This document shows, piece by piece, positions 37,794 to 51,100 of a stretch of DNA of 64,000 nt. Numbering within the stretch: the stretch's first letter is position 1; every line of letters begins with the position of its first letter. This stretch comes from BAIKAL-G1 sp943370385 (GTDB taxonomy: Bacteria > Cyanobacteriota > Cyanobacteriia > PCC-6307 > Cyanobiaceae), in the NCBI GenBank assembly GCA_943370385.1, contig CALRQT020000004.1:1-64000 (forward strand), read 5' to 3'. The notes beneath the pieces were generated by a model that had not been told where the DNA came from, did no database searches, and saw only the letters and a list, made by a program, of their open reading frames with translations. The translations under genes and the position numbers were made by a program.

Positions 37794-38491
37794 GAGGTGG
37801 CCTCCACAAATACCGAGGCAACTCGCTGAAAGGCGATGCTGGGTGTATCTGTGCTCTTGGTGTAATAACGAATTGACAGATAATTGCCATTGAACCAGTT
37901 GGGGTTCACCGCATCGACTGGCACGGTGATCAGTCGATAGAGGCGATAACTTTTGGCCAGGCTCGGTGCATTCAAGCTGCTGCTCGATAGGGGCATCGCC
38001 TGCTCCACCCCGGCCGTGGCCGGGATCGGTAGGGGCGGCGGCGGTGGATTGGTGGACCCGCTGGCAATACCGTTCGCCTCGATCAGAAGCTGGTGGGCTG
38101 GCGTTGCTAGGGCACTGCTGTTGCGGTTTGTGCAGAGGGTCGCGAACTGTTGGTAGGCCGAGCCAGGGGTGGGATCGTAGGGCGGTTGATAATTCAAGGC
38201 CGAAGCCGAGAGGGCACTGCCACTGGTGATATTGAGGCAGCTGGCATAGGGGCCCGTCTGACAATGCCAGGATTTGGCGTAGGCCCGGATCCAGTTGAGA
38301 TCCAGGGTGACTGCGGCCTCAAGGGCTTCACGCACGGCCGCCCGCGTTGAGATTTGAATGGCACCAATGATCGCGGTGGTGGCCCCAGCCATGGCCACAA
38401 AGAAGATTGCCGCCGCCACGATCATTTCCATCAGGCTGAAGCCCCTGCGCTTGCCCTGCTGGCCTGTCGGGGGTTGATACGGCGGCGTCAT
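37781..38491 (-). CDS. Minor prepilin, PilV-like
   Basis: A 236-residue prepilin with cleavage site RG/FSLMEMIVAAAIFFVAM and Glu5. The globular domain contains a Pro run (NPPPPPLPIP) and several Cys. The ATG overlaps the stop of the large pseudopilin gene (ATGA). I name it PilV-like from its size and place in the operon only. Confidence 0.8.
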   Translation of the reverse strand: MTPPYQPPTGQQGKRRGFSLMEMIVAAAIFFVAMAGATTAIIGAIQISTRAAVREALEAAVTLDLNWIRAYAKSWHCQTGPYASCLNITSGSALSASALNYQPPYDPTPGSAYQQFATLCTNRNSSALATPAHQLLIEANGIASGSTNPPPPPLPIPATAGVEQAMPLSSSSLNAPSLAKSYRLYRLITVPVDAVNPNWFNGNYLSIRYYTKSTDTPSIAFQRVASVFVEATSWCP

Positions 38492-40332
38492 GGCAGGTTC
38501 ATTCGGGCCACGCCCACGGCCCGATACTTGAAGATCCCGATCGGAACCGTGCCGCCGATTTGGGCCTGGCTGGAGCCAAGAAAACGGCTCTTGTTGCTGC
38601 TGTTGGGCAGGAAGGCACACACCCAGGCTGTGCCTGCATAGCTGGTGGTGCCGTTGTAATACAGTTTGCCCCGGGGCATCCACAGGAAAAACCCCTTCAT
38701 CGAGCTAACTCCTTTGATATCAACTTTTTGGTCGTCGCAATTTTGAAGACCATTGGAATTCGAGGGCAAACCATACACCTGCAGGGCGGATGGTGACTGG
38801 GGATAGGCCCCATTCGCCAGGGAGGTATTGCCGCGAATATCGATCGGGCCGCTCACAAAGAGCTTGACTGGTATCGGTGTGCCGTCGGTGGCTTTGGTGA
38901 TGTCGGTGCGCACATTCACATCGCCTGTGATTGAGTCGGCCAGGCAGCCAATGTAGCCCTGACCGAGGGAATCGCTCTCCTGGCTGCATTCCTGCCGCAG
39001 GCTTGTGTGGCTGGAATCCACATAGGGGTATTCGGGGTAATTCCCGCTAAGGCTGGTGCTTCTTGAGGTCACATGGAGCAGCACGGGCGAGGCCGTGCTG
39101 GCGCTACTACTGGGCACCGAGACGCTCTCGCCAATTGCATAGCCGCTGCCAAAGTTGGCAACGGTGGCCGACTTAACCAGGCCCGTCGCCGTGCAGGGTT
39201 TGGCCGAGGACACATCACTGGCCTGGCAATAGTTAAGATTCACCGTCATGCCCGATCCGGAGCCACCGCTTACGGCTAGCCCCAGCTTCGGAGCCAGATT
39301 TGCCCCTGAGCCACCAGCGTTGTCGTTATCCAGGCTGACCGCATAGCCCGCCAGCTCGCAGGGATAGGTGAGATCGGCGCCATTGTGGAAGCCATTGCCA
39401 TCCTTATCGCAGAAGGGAAAGGGCGGGGTCTTGTATTTGCCCGAGAAAATCGCACCTGCATAGCCCGCTTGTAGGGCCGCCGTTTGCGCAGGTGTGCAGA
39501 GCACGCAAAAGATATTGAGGAAGGGATCATTGGCATCGAGGATGCCATTCTCATTGGCATCGTTATAGAGATTGCCCTTGGCCAGGGTGCTTCTGCTGGG
39601 ATCCCCCAGGAGCACAATTGAGCCCTCGTTAGCAGAGGCGGGGCCGCCGCGCACATGTACCTCTTCCTCGATCGTGTAGCTGCTCACCAGGTGGCCATTG
39701 CGATAGGCCTCAGCCACCACGGTGAGAAAGGCACTGCCACCAAACAGGTTCGAAAATCGGGTCATCAATCCTTCGCTGGGGCAGGTGGGTGGCGGCGTAT
39801 AGCCCGAGCTGGGGCTGCGGGGAGGCCGATATTCCCAGAGCTGGTAGCGCACGCCCGTGCCGCTGATGGCTCCAGCGGCATCGATCGCCAGGCTGCCTGA
39901 AGGCAGGATTTGCCATTTCTGGGCAAGGGTTGTATTGCTGCTGATGCCCTGGATTCGATTGGCCTGGGGTTCCGCCAGGTAGATCACCACCGTGTCGTTT
40001 GTATCCATCGCGGTCATCAGCTGCCAGCAGGACCATTCCGTTACTAACAGGTAATTGCTGCGATCCTGGTTGAGCTGGCCGATTAAGGCCGCTAGGCCAT
40101 ATTCGGCCCCTTCGCGGGCATTGCGAAAATCGCTTTGCCAGAGGGTCGCTAAAAAGCTATTGCTGGAGCGTGACACAATCGCCAGCAGTCCAATGAGGAT
40201 GACGAGGGCCGTGATGATGGCAATTGCGATCGAAAAGCCCGATTGTCGATCCTTTTTCTTGCGTTCTCTTTTACCCGCGCCTGCGTTGGGCCGAAGCTGG
40301 CCAATTCTTCGTCGCCAAGCCAGCTGGATCAT
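38488..40332 (-). CDS. Large pseudopilin, PilX/GspK-like, with calcium-binding-type loops
   Basis: A 614-residue protein with a prepilin-like N-terminus (SG/FSIAIAIITALVILIGLL) that lacks Glu5, as GspK does. A helix (REGAEYGLAALIGQ) and a very long globular part follow. That part includes DANENGILDANDP and DKDGNGF, which look like Asp/Asn-rich calcium loops. Lack of Glu5 and large size suit a pilus tip subunit that initiates assembly. It is the first gene of the operon and overlaps the PilV-like gene. The minor pilins may serve adhesion or natural transformation; the sequence alone does not decide. Confidence 0.8.
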   Translation of the reverse strand: MIQLAWRRRIGQLRPNAGAGKRERKKKDRQSGFSIAIAIITALVILIGLLAIVSRSSNSFLATLWQSDFRNAREGAEYGLAALIGQLNQDRSNYLLVTEWSCWQLMTAMDTNDTVVIYLAEPQANRIQGISSNTTLAQKWQILPSGSLAIDAAGAISGTGVRYQLWEYRPPRSPSSGYTPPPTCPSEGLMTRFSNLFGGSAFLTVVAEAYRNGHLVSSYTIEEEVHVRGGPASANEGSIVLLGDPSRSTLAKGNLYNDANENGILDANDPFLNIFCVLCTPAQTAALQAGYAGAIFSGKYKTPPFPFCDKDGNGFHNGADLTYPCELAGYAVSLDNDNAGGSGANLAPKLGLAVSGGSGSGMTVNLNYCQASDVSSAKPCTATGLVKSATVANFGSGYAIGESVSVPSSSASTASPVLLHVTSRSTSLSGNYPEYPYVDSSHTSLRQECSQESDSLGQGYIGCLADSITGDVNVRTDITKATDGTPIPVKLFVSGPIDIRGNTSLANGAYPQSPSALQVYGLPSNSNGLQNCDDQKVDIKGVSSMKGFFLWMPRGKLYYNGTTSYAGTAWVCAFLPNSSNKSRFLGSSQAQIGGTVPIGIFKYRAVGVARMNLP

Positions 40333-40472
40333 GGAACCATGGTTCTGGGCACCATGCCATCGGGGTCTCTAGTTGCAAGCTATTGATGGCACCCAAACCC
40401 TGAATCTAGAGGGGTTGATCTGCTGCCAAGAAGGGCCTTTGATGCGGTAGCAATCGAGCCTTGACGAGCTCC

Positions 40473-40760
40473 TTAGCTCCGCGGCCCTGCGCCCGCCAGC
40501 ACGGCTCGCAGTTTGCGCTCCAGGATCAGCGCCGCCGGCACCAGGGTGATGGCGTTGGCCACGATCAAGGGGCCATCGCGGGTGACCAGGCCATACAGCG
40601 CCCAGCAGCTAACGCCCAGGGTGAAGAGGGCGTACATGGGTAAGGAAATACCCCGGGTATCGCCGCTGCGCACGGTTTTGATCGCCTGGGGGAAAAAGCT
40701 CACGGTGGTGAGGCTGGCGGCCAGGAAGCCGAGCAGGCCTACGGAGGGGGGATGGCTCAA
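40473..40760 (-). CDS. SemiSWEET (PQ-loop) transporter
   Basis: A 95-residue three-helix protein with the PQ-loop motif SFFPQAIKTVRSGDTRGISL in helix 1. Bacterial SemiSWEETs dimerise and carry sugars. Its ATG overlaps the stop of the RluA-type gene. A link to the nearby glycogen phosphorylase is tempting but not shown. Confidence 0.9.
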   Translation of the reverse strand: MSHPPSVGLLGFLAASLTTVSFFPQAIKTVRSGDTRGISLPMYALFTLGVSCWALYGLVTRDGPLIVANAITLVPAALILERKLRAVLAGAGPRS

Positions 40761-41473
40761 AACGGACAGGCGGAATGGAACTGCAGGGCGTCACCGCTGA
40801 GCGGATGGCGAAAGGCCAGGGCCGTGGCATGGAGCCGCAGGCGCGTTGCCTGGGGCCCCCGAGTGGCCCCCCTATTTTCGGCTACACCTGGCCTCAACGC
40901 TGGTACTCCAGGATTCAGGTTTGCTGGGGCTCGATCCAGCCTGGCTTGAGCCCCATAGAGCGGGTCCCCCAGGATCGGATGGCCGATCGCCGCCAGGTGG
41001 GCCCGCAGCTGGTGGGAGCGGCCGGTGTGGGGCTGGAGTTCTAGCCGGCTCCAGTGCGAACAGGCCTCCAGCAGGAGCCAGTCGGTGTGGGCGGCTTTGC
41101 CGGCCGGGTCCGGCCCATAGAGGGGTGGTTGGCGGCACTGGCGGGCCAGGGGCAGGTGAATACTTCCCGCTGGCTGGGCCGGCACGCCGAGCACATCGGC
41201 CCGGTAGCTCTTGTGCACCAGTCGCTCGGCGAACAGCTGGCTGAGGGCCCGGTGCAGGGCAGGATCGAGGGCCAGCAGCACCAGGCCAGAGGTGTCCCGA
41301 TCGAGCCGGTGCACCAGCTGGGCCCCGGGCCATTGCTCCCGCAGCCGGGTCAGCAGCGAATCGGCCAGGTGCGGCCCCCGTCCGGGCTGGCAGAGCAGGC
41401 CCGAAGGTTTGTCGGCCACCAGCAATGCCCCCAGTTGCTGGGGCGCTGGGACCCGGAACTCCGCCCCATCCAT
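40757..41473 (-). CDS. RluA-family pseudouridine synthase
   Basis: A 238-residue RNA pseudouridine synthase with the catalytic motif HRLDRDTSGLVL (Asp nucleophile) and later GRSHQLRAHLAAIGHPILGDPLYG. There is no S4 domain. A low-complexity segment before the C-terminal strand (about residues 190-215) is an insertion compared with typical members. The start is uncertain: ATG 41473, or GTG 41539 just after the glycogen phosphorylase gene. Confidence 0.9.
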   Translation of the reverse strand: MDGAEFRVPAPQQLGALLVADKPSGLLCQPGRGPHLADSLLTRLREQWPGAQLVHRLDRDTSGLVLLALDPALHRALSQLFAERLVHKSYRADVLGVPAQPAGSIHLPLARQCRQPPLYGPDPAGKAAHTDWLLLEACSHWSRLELQPHTGRSHQLRAHLAAIGHPILGDPLYGAQARLDRAPANLNPGVPALRPGVAENRGATRGPQATRLRLHATALAFRHPLSGDALQFHSACPF

Positions 41474-41558
41474 CACGCCAACCGGATCGAGTCCAGGGGA
41501 TTGCTCCTGGACTCCAGGAACCGGCCCAGGAGCCCCCACCGCGATATCCGGGCGCCCC

Positions 41559-43979
<2,421 letters not shown>

Positions 43980-44743
43980 GGCGCAGGCTGGGTTTGGATC
44001 CTTTGTCCTCCTTGTTAGGACGCCGTGCGGAGGGAACGGCTACCAAAAGGCCCCGTGTGCGAGACAGGGGACACAAGGGCTGGGTCGTTGGGTGGCCGAG
44101 GGCTGGGGCGCGGCGGTGCGCTCCAGGCCCTCGGCCACGCCCTGGCTTGCTGATAGCGATGGGGGAGAAGTTGCTGCCCGTAGCCATGTCTTAACCCAGC
44201 AATAACTCCGCCACGGTGGTGTGTCCCAGGCCACAATGGGCCTGAATTCCTGTTAGGTAGAACACCGTTTTTCGCCCGGTTGGCCGTCTTGGTGTCGATG
44301 TCCCCATCGGACGCACCCGGTTGCTGGCGACTCCATCGTGGTCTGGCCAGCTTGAAGGCCAATCCCCTTCATCGCTTGTGATGCCAAGCTCCCTCTGGCG
44401 GCGGGATTCCCATCCCCAGGGCGGCCCCATCGCAGGGGCCGATCCGCGGCAAGCCAGCCAACCCGAGCCCGTCGGCCCCTACTGCCTGCTGCCGGTCCCC
44501 GGGGTGCCGCAGCCGATCCCTCCGCGGCCCTCTCCGGCCAGTCCCAGCGGCCCCACCCTGGCCTGGAGCCGCAGCCACGGCGATGCCTAGGGCTGGGCGT
44601 ACCCGGCCTTTGACCCGGCGGTTGGGGGCTAGTCCTGGGCTCCAGCGTTGAAGGCCTGGCGGGGTTGGGGCGTCCGGTAGCAACCATGACAACGCTCAGG
44701 CCCCGTGCTGGAGTTGGGTGCAGCCACAGCAAAAGTTGTTCCC
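43980..44743. other. 764-bp gap between the divergent glgP and glnN genes
   Basis: Both strands have open frames, but none shows a motif, membrane segment or signal peptide that I would support. A 6-bp hairpin (44227-44232 with 44239-44244) is the only clear inverted repeat I noticed. The divergent promoters for glgP and glnN should be here. A GTA-N8-GAC site at 44677-44690 is one base off the NtcA consensus. Confidence 0.5.
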
Positions 44744-46915
<2,172 letters not shown>

Positions 46916-46986
46916 TTGCGCCGCCACCCCGGGGGAGCAGTCGGCGGCGGTCCTGCGCCCTGCCAACTGCTGATCCCTAAGAGGCC

Positions 46987-48426
46987 TTAGGCCGCCAGGC
47001 TTGCCGGTTGATTCAGCTGCTCTTCCTCCACCAAGGGCTCCAGGGGCTGCGGGCAGGCGGGCGCCCGTTCCAGGCCCACATCCACGCCGATGTGTTGGTC
47101 GGGGCGGCCGGTGATCAGCAGGGCGGTGCGCTGGCGGGTGGCGATTTGCCACAGCCATTTGGTGAGCAGGGAGATGCGATTTTCGGTATCGGGGATGAAG
47201 GCCAGGTGGGCCAGGCCCCAAAGGATCCAGCCGAGCAGGCCGCTCACGTGCAGGCCGCGCAGGTCAGCCACCGCATAGAAGGGACCGATCACCGCCATGG
47301 TGCCGAGATCGGTCCAGCGGAAGGGCGCCATGCGCTGCCCCTCGCCGATCGCCAGGATGTCGTGGGCCACCCAGCCGCCCATCTGCACGGCTGGCCCGGC
47401 CATACCCGGCAGGGCCTGGCCATCGGCGGTGTGGCGGTAGGCGCAGAGGTCGCCCACGATGCGGATGCTGGGATAGCCCGCAATCGAGAAGTCGGGCCCC
47501 ACTTCCACCCGGCCGCCGCGATCGACGCCGCAGCCGGTGCGTTCGGCCAGCAGCCGGCCCAGGTGGGAGGCGCGCACGCCGGCGGTCCAGCAGATCGTGG
47601 CTGCTTCCAGGGAGCGGGGGCCATCGGGTCTGGCGCTGAGCTTGAGCCGCACCCGCCCCGGCTCGATCGCCTCCACCATCGAGCCCAGTTGCAATTTCAC
47701 GCCACTGGAGCTGAGGTACTTGGCGGCGGTGGCCGACAACTTCGGATCCATGGTGGGGAGCACCCGATCTACCGCATCCACGAGGATGACGTGGCAGGCA
47801 TCGGCCTGGAGCTGTTTGAAATCGCGGCTCACGGCCCGGTGCATCAGCTCAATTAACGAGCCCGCTAGTTCACAACCAGCCGGGCCGGCTCCCACCACCA
47901 CCGCCGTTTGCAGGAAGCGGCGGCGGATCGGATCTTGGGTTTGTTCCGCCTCTTCCAAGGCCATCAAGATGCGCCGCCGGATCTCATCGGCGTGCTCGAG
48001 GATTTTCATCGGCGGCGCCAGTTCGCGCCAGTCTTCGTGGCCGAAATAGCTGCTGCCCGAGCCACTGGCCAGAATCAGGTGGTCGTAGCCGTAGCGGTAG
48101 TCATTGAACACCACCTCTTGGGCCTCGGGATCGATGTCCACCACCTCGCCGAGCAGGATCTGGATATTGGGGGCCTGGCCCACCATCTGGCGCAGGGGCG
48201 AGGCCACATCGCCTTCGGACACCAATCCTGAGGCCACCTGATAGAGCAGGGGTTGGAACAGGTTGAAGTTGCGTTTATCGATCAGGGTGACGCGCACCGG
48301 TTGGCCGGCCAGGGCATGGCAGGCCTTGAGGCCCGCAAAGCCACCGCCCACGATCACCACATGGGGCCAGCTCGCCTTGACGGCGGCGGGTGGATCCAGT
48401 TCCAGGAAGAAACGTTCGGGCGCCAT
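46987..48426 (-). CDS. ndb: Type II NAD(P)H dehydrogenase
   Basis: A 479-residue single-subunit NDH-2. The FAD motif is VVIVGGGFAGLKAC (about 23-36) and the NAD(P) motif VVVGAGPAGCELAG (about 165-180). The redox-core segments NLFQPLLYQVASG and AVQMGGWVAHDI are typical. A C-terminal amphipathic region (LLGWILWGLAHLAFI) anchors it to the membrane. It passes electrons from NAD(P)H to quinone without pumping protons and is thought to sense redox state in cyanobacteria. It converges on glnN. Confidence 0.92.
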   Translation of the reverse strand: MAPERFFLELDPPAAVKASWPHVVIVGGGFAGLKACHALAGQPVRVTLIDKRNFNLFQPLLYQVASGLVSEGDVASPLRQMVGQAPNIQILLGEVVDIDPEAQEVVFNDYRYGYDHLILASGSGSSYFGHEDWRELAPPMKILEHADEIRRRILMALEEAEQTQDPIRRRFLQTAVVVGAGPAGCELAGSLIELMHRAVSRDFKQLQADACHVILVDAVDRVLPTMDPKLSATAAKYLSSSGVKLQLGSMVEAIEPGRVRLKLSARPDGPRSLEAATICWTAGVRASHLGRLLAERTGCGVDRGGRVEVGPDFSIAGYPSIRIVGDLCAYRHTADGQALPGMAGPAVQMGGWVAHDILAIGEGQRMAPFRWTDLGTMAVIGPFYAVADLRGLHVSGLLGWILWGLAHLAFIPDTENRISLLTKWLWQIATRQRTALLITGRPDQHIGVDVGLERAPACPQPLEPLVEEEQLNQPASLAA

Positions 48427-48594
48427 GCCACCTGGGGACGGGTTGCTTCAACCGTATGCAGCGCCCTGATGTTTGGTGGTGAGCATCAAGCCAATGCTGG
48501 CGATTGCCCATCAGGGGGCGCCCGGCCAAGGTGATGCAGGCCCCTGCCCGCGCTCCTGCCCGCGCTTCGTCCAGAGCCCCTTAGTGCCGCCGCG

Positions 48595-49506
48595 ATGCTG
48601 CTTTCGATCCGTCACCACCTGCGTTACGTCTATGGCCGGCCGGTGTTCCTAGAGCCGATGACCCTGCGGCTGACGCCGAAACAGGACTGCAGCCAGCAGC
48701 TTCTCGAGCACAGCCTGCGCCTCGAAGCCGAACCGGCCGGATGCAGTGCGATCCAAGAGGCCGACGGCAGCGGCGCCCTGGTGTGCTGGTTCAGCGAGGA
48801 GCGCGCCCACCTAGAGATCACCATGGAGGCGAAGGTGCGCACCCTGCGCCCTAACCCCTTCGACTGGATCATCACCTTCGCCTCGGCCCAGCGGCTGCCG
48901 GCCCGCTACCCCGTAGCCGAGGCAGCCGCCCTAGCCGCCTACCTGGACCCCCCTATGGGGTTCGGGCCCGGGGCAGGGGATTGGGAAGAGGAGGAGGGGA
49001 GCGTGGCCACCTGGGCGGCCGAGCAGGCGGCGGCGGTGGAGCACAGCACCACCGCCTTCCTGATGCAACTGGCGGACCGGATCCACCACGACTTCCAGCA
49101 CGTGGGCCGCTTCGAGGGCGAGCCGATGGCGCCCGAAGAAACCCTGGCCGGCCGCAGCGGCGCCTGCCGCGACACGGCGATGCTGTTTGTGGCCGCCTGC
49201 CGCAGCCAGGGCCTGGCGGCCCGGTTTGTGAGTGGCTATTCGATCCACCACCCGCCGGAGGTGACCGAACACGAGCTGCATGCCTGGGCCGAGGTGTACT
49301 TGCCCGGGGCCGGCTGGCGCGGCTACGACCCCAGCCTCGGCCTGGCCGTGGCCGAAGGCCACCTGGTGCTGGCCACGGCCCCCGACCACCGCCTGGCGGC
49401 ACCGGTGACGGGCACCTACCGGGGCACGGGCGTGACCTCGACCATGACCTACGCCCTCAGCGTGCGGGCCCTCGATGGGGAAGCCTCCGAGACCCTTGGG
49501 GGCTAA
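48595..49506 (+). CDS. Transglutaminase-like cysteine protease family protein
   Basis: A 303-residue protein with the bacterial transglutaminase N-terminal beta domain (RHHLRYVYGRPVFLEP) and a catalytic core. The triad is visible: Cys in RSGACRDTA, His in HAWAEVYL and Asp in YDPS. Such proteins act as peptidases or amidases; many lie beside alpha-E/circularly permuted ATP-grasp genes, which are not present here. No signal peptide is seen, so it is probably cytoplasmic. It converges with the parvulin gene with a 12-bp gap. Confidence 0.88.
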   Translation: MLLSIRHHLRYVYGRPVFLEPMTLRLTPKQDCSQQLLEHSLRLEAEPAGCSAIQEADGSGALVCWFSEERAHLEITMEAKVRTLRPNPFDWIITFASAQRLPARYPVAEAAALAAYLDPPMGFGPGAGDWEEEEGSVATWAAEQAAAVEHSTTAFLMQLADRIHHDFQHVGRFEGEPMAPEETLAGRSGACRDTAMLFVAACRSQGLAARFVSGYSIHHPPEVTEHELHAWAEVYLPGAGWRGYDPSLGLAVAEGHLVLATAPDHRLAAPVTGTYRGTGVTSTMTYALSVRALDGEASETLGG

Positions 49507-49518
49507 CCCCGCCCACCC

Positions 49519-50400
49519 TTAGGCCGATGGCTGGGGTGCAGGCGCTGCGGGGTGAGTTTCGCTGAGGGCCTGGGGCACCTGGGGGGCCGGGGCGGGCAGG
49601 CTGGCCCGGATTGGCACCAGGCGGCGCTCCACCTCCTCGTTGAGCCACTGGTCCAGCAGTTCCTGGGTCATCTGGCTGGCCGTGGCCTGGTCGAACGTGG
49701 CCGGTGTGAGCTGTTCGAGCCGCACCACCACCCACCACCCCTCAATTCGGAAGGGCTCCAGCAGTTGGCCCGGGCTGGCCGTGCGCAGGCGATCGGCCAG
49801 GGCCGGATGGGCCTGGGTGAGGGCCACGGGGCCGACGATGCCGCGGGTGGATTGCTCCGGACCTTCGGCATAGGCCGCTGCCAGGTCGGCAAAGCTGGCG
49901 TCCTCTTCGTCGATGCGCAGGAACAGCTCCCGCGCCAGGCCCTGGTCCTTGAGCCGCAGCAGGCTGTACACCACCCGATCGAGCTCGGTTTTGCGTTCGA
50001 GGAAGCGGGCCTCCGCCTTGGGGCGGAAATGGCGTTGGCCATGGCGCAGCAGGCGCAGGGGCCGCAGGATCTGGGCTTCCAGGGCCTGGGGGCTGAGTAG
50101 CTGATCCACCCGGTAGCGCTCGAGGGCCTCCTGGCTGGTGATCTGGCGTTCCTGGGCGAAGGCCTGGAAGGCCCCCTGGGTGTCCTCGTTGCTAAAGGGT
50201 TCCGGGTCCCCATCGACCAGTTCACTGATCAGCTGCTGGCGCAGGTAGGGCCGCAGCAGGCCGAGGCGGGCTAGTTCGCTAAACGCCACCACGTCACCGG
50301 CACTGCTTGCCGGGGAACTGCCTGCCGGGGAAGTGCTTGCCGGGGAATGACCTGCAGGGGCATTGCCTGGGGCCTGAGATGCCGCCGCTATGTCAGCCAT
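49519..50400 (-). CDS. Second parvulin-type protein (PpiC-like), without a transporter
   Basis: A 293-residue paralogue of the protein at 11120-11965. A Ser/Pro/Ala-rich N-terminal 35 residues precede a helical domain and a parvulin domain with FADLAAAYAEGPEQS, RGIVGPVAL, ASPGQLLEPF and a WWVVVRLEQL strand. Unlike the first copy, it has no HlyB/HlyD genes next to it. The frame is open far upstream, but the sequence starting at MADIAAAS is the natural beginning. Confidence 0.82.
   Translation of the reverse strand: MADIAAASQAPGNAPAGHSPASTSPAGSSPASSAGDVVAFSELARLGLLRPYLRQQLISELVDGDPEPFSNEDTQGAFQAFAQERQITSQEALERYRVDQLLSPQALEAQILRPLRLLRHGQRHFRPKAEARFLERKTELDRVVYSLLRLKDQGLARELFLRIDEEDASFADLAAAYAEGPEQSTRGIVGPVALTQAHPALADRLRTASPGQLLEPFRIEGWWVVVRLEQLTPATFDQATASQMTQELLDQWLNEEVERRLVPIRASLPAPAPQVPQALSETHPAAPAPQPSA
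50303..50362 (-). repeat. 15-bp tandem repeats encoding SPA(S/G)x pentapeptides
   Basis: Units begin at 50303, 50318, 50333 and (degenerate) 50348; on the plus strand each contains gccgggga or a variant. They encode a Ser/Pro/Ala linker near the N-terminus of the second parvulin protein. The period is a multiple of three, so the frame is kept. Confidence 0.85.
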
Positions 50401-50609
50401 GGGGGGGTAGGGAAGGAAGGGATCGGAAAGGAGCTGGGTGCTGCAACGGACCGAAACCCGGTGGATCGGGGCCGCCGAGGCTTGGTCCCGGAAATCTAGG
50501 AACCCTGGGGGGAGGCGCCGATTCAAAGGGCACGGGAAAGGTGTCGGCCGGGATCGGGTCGAACCAGGAGCCAGGCCCCAAGGCCCTCCCGGCTGAAGCC
50601 GATTAGCCG

Positions 50610-51098
50610 TCAGCGGAAGCCCGGATCCCCAAACCCCCCAGGCGGCTGCCGGCTGCCCCCGAAGGGCGGCCGCCCCGCCCCGCCCCGCCCCGGGGTGGGC
50701 GGTCCCCCGTGGCGATCGAGTCCGTATTGCAGGCGCAGGGCTTCGATGCGGGCATGGAAGCGCTCGCGCTGTTGCCAGTCCGCTTCCCGCTCGCGGCGGT
50801 GACATTCGTGCAGGCCCTGGAGGCTGCGGGCCTGGCTGACGCAGCGCTGGGAGGAACGCAGCAACTCCAGGGCCTCCTCGAGCTTTTGCAGCTCCAGGCT
50901 TTTGAACTGCTGCAACACCGCGCCCCCCTCCCCGGGGCCCGGCGGCCTGGCCCAGGCCTGCTGCGGTAGCAGGGCCGGGGAGGCGGTTGCCAGCAGCCCC
51001 CAGGCCAGGACCTGGCCGAGAAGCCTTTCCAGGCCTGGGCCCCGCCGGGTGCCCCGGGGTGGCTGGTGCTGCAGCTGCCATGGCCGTGGGGTCGCCAT
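50610..51098 (-). CDS. Small exported protein downstream of a sensor kinase
   Basis: A 162-residue protein. A basic N-terminus and a hydrophobic segment (LGQVLAWGLLATASPALLP) with an AWA cleavage-type site suggest export. The mature part has a helical, charged core with two Cys (RCVSQARSLQGLHECHR) and a Gly/Pro-rich tail. I do not recognise a family. It starts 2 bp after the stop of the histidine kinase, so it is in the two-component operon. It may be a periplasmic accessory to the sensor, like CpxP in layout only; this is inference. Confidence 0.65.
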   Translation of the reverse strand: MATPRPWQLQHQPPRGTRRGPGLERLLGQVLAWGLLATASPALLPQQAWARPPGPGEGGAVLQQFKSLELQKLEEALELLRSSQRCVSQARSLQGLHECHRREREADWQQRERFHARIEALRLQYGLDRHGGPPTPGRGGAGRPPFGGSRQPPGGFGDPGFR

Positions 51099-51100
51099 CG

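Noticed and set aside
44677..44690. GTA-N8-GAC as an NtcA site for glnN
   Set aside because: It differs from GTA-N8-TAC at one conserved base, and no TAnnnT -10 box follows at the usual distance, so I did not call it.
43980..44740. Long open frames on both strands between glgP and glnN
   Set aside because: Translations are Pro/Gly/Arg-rich, carry no motif, and both strands are open together, which is common by chance in GC-rich DNA.
46919..46949. Inverted repeat after glnN as an intrinsic terminator
   Set aside because: The 7-bp arms are purely GC, the loop is 17 bases and no T-tract follows on either strand.
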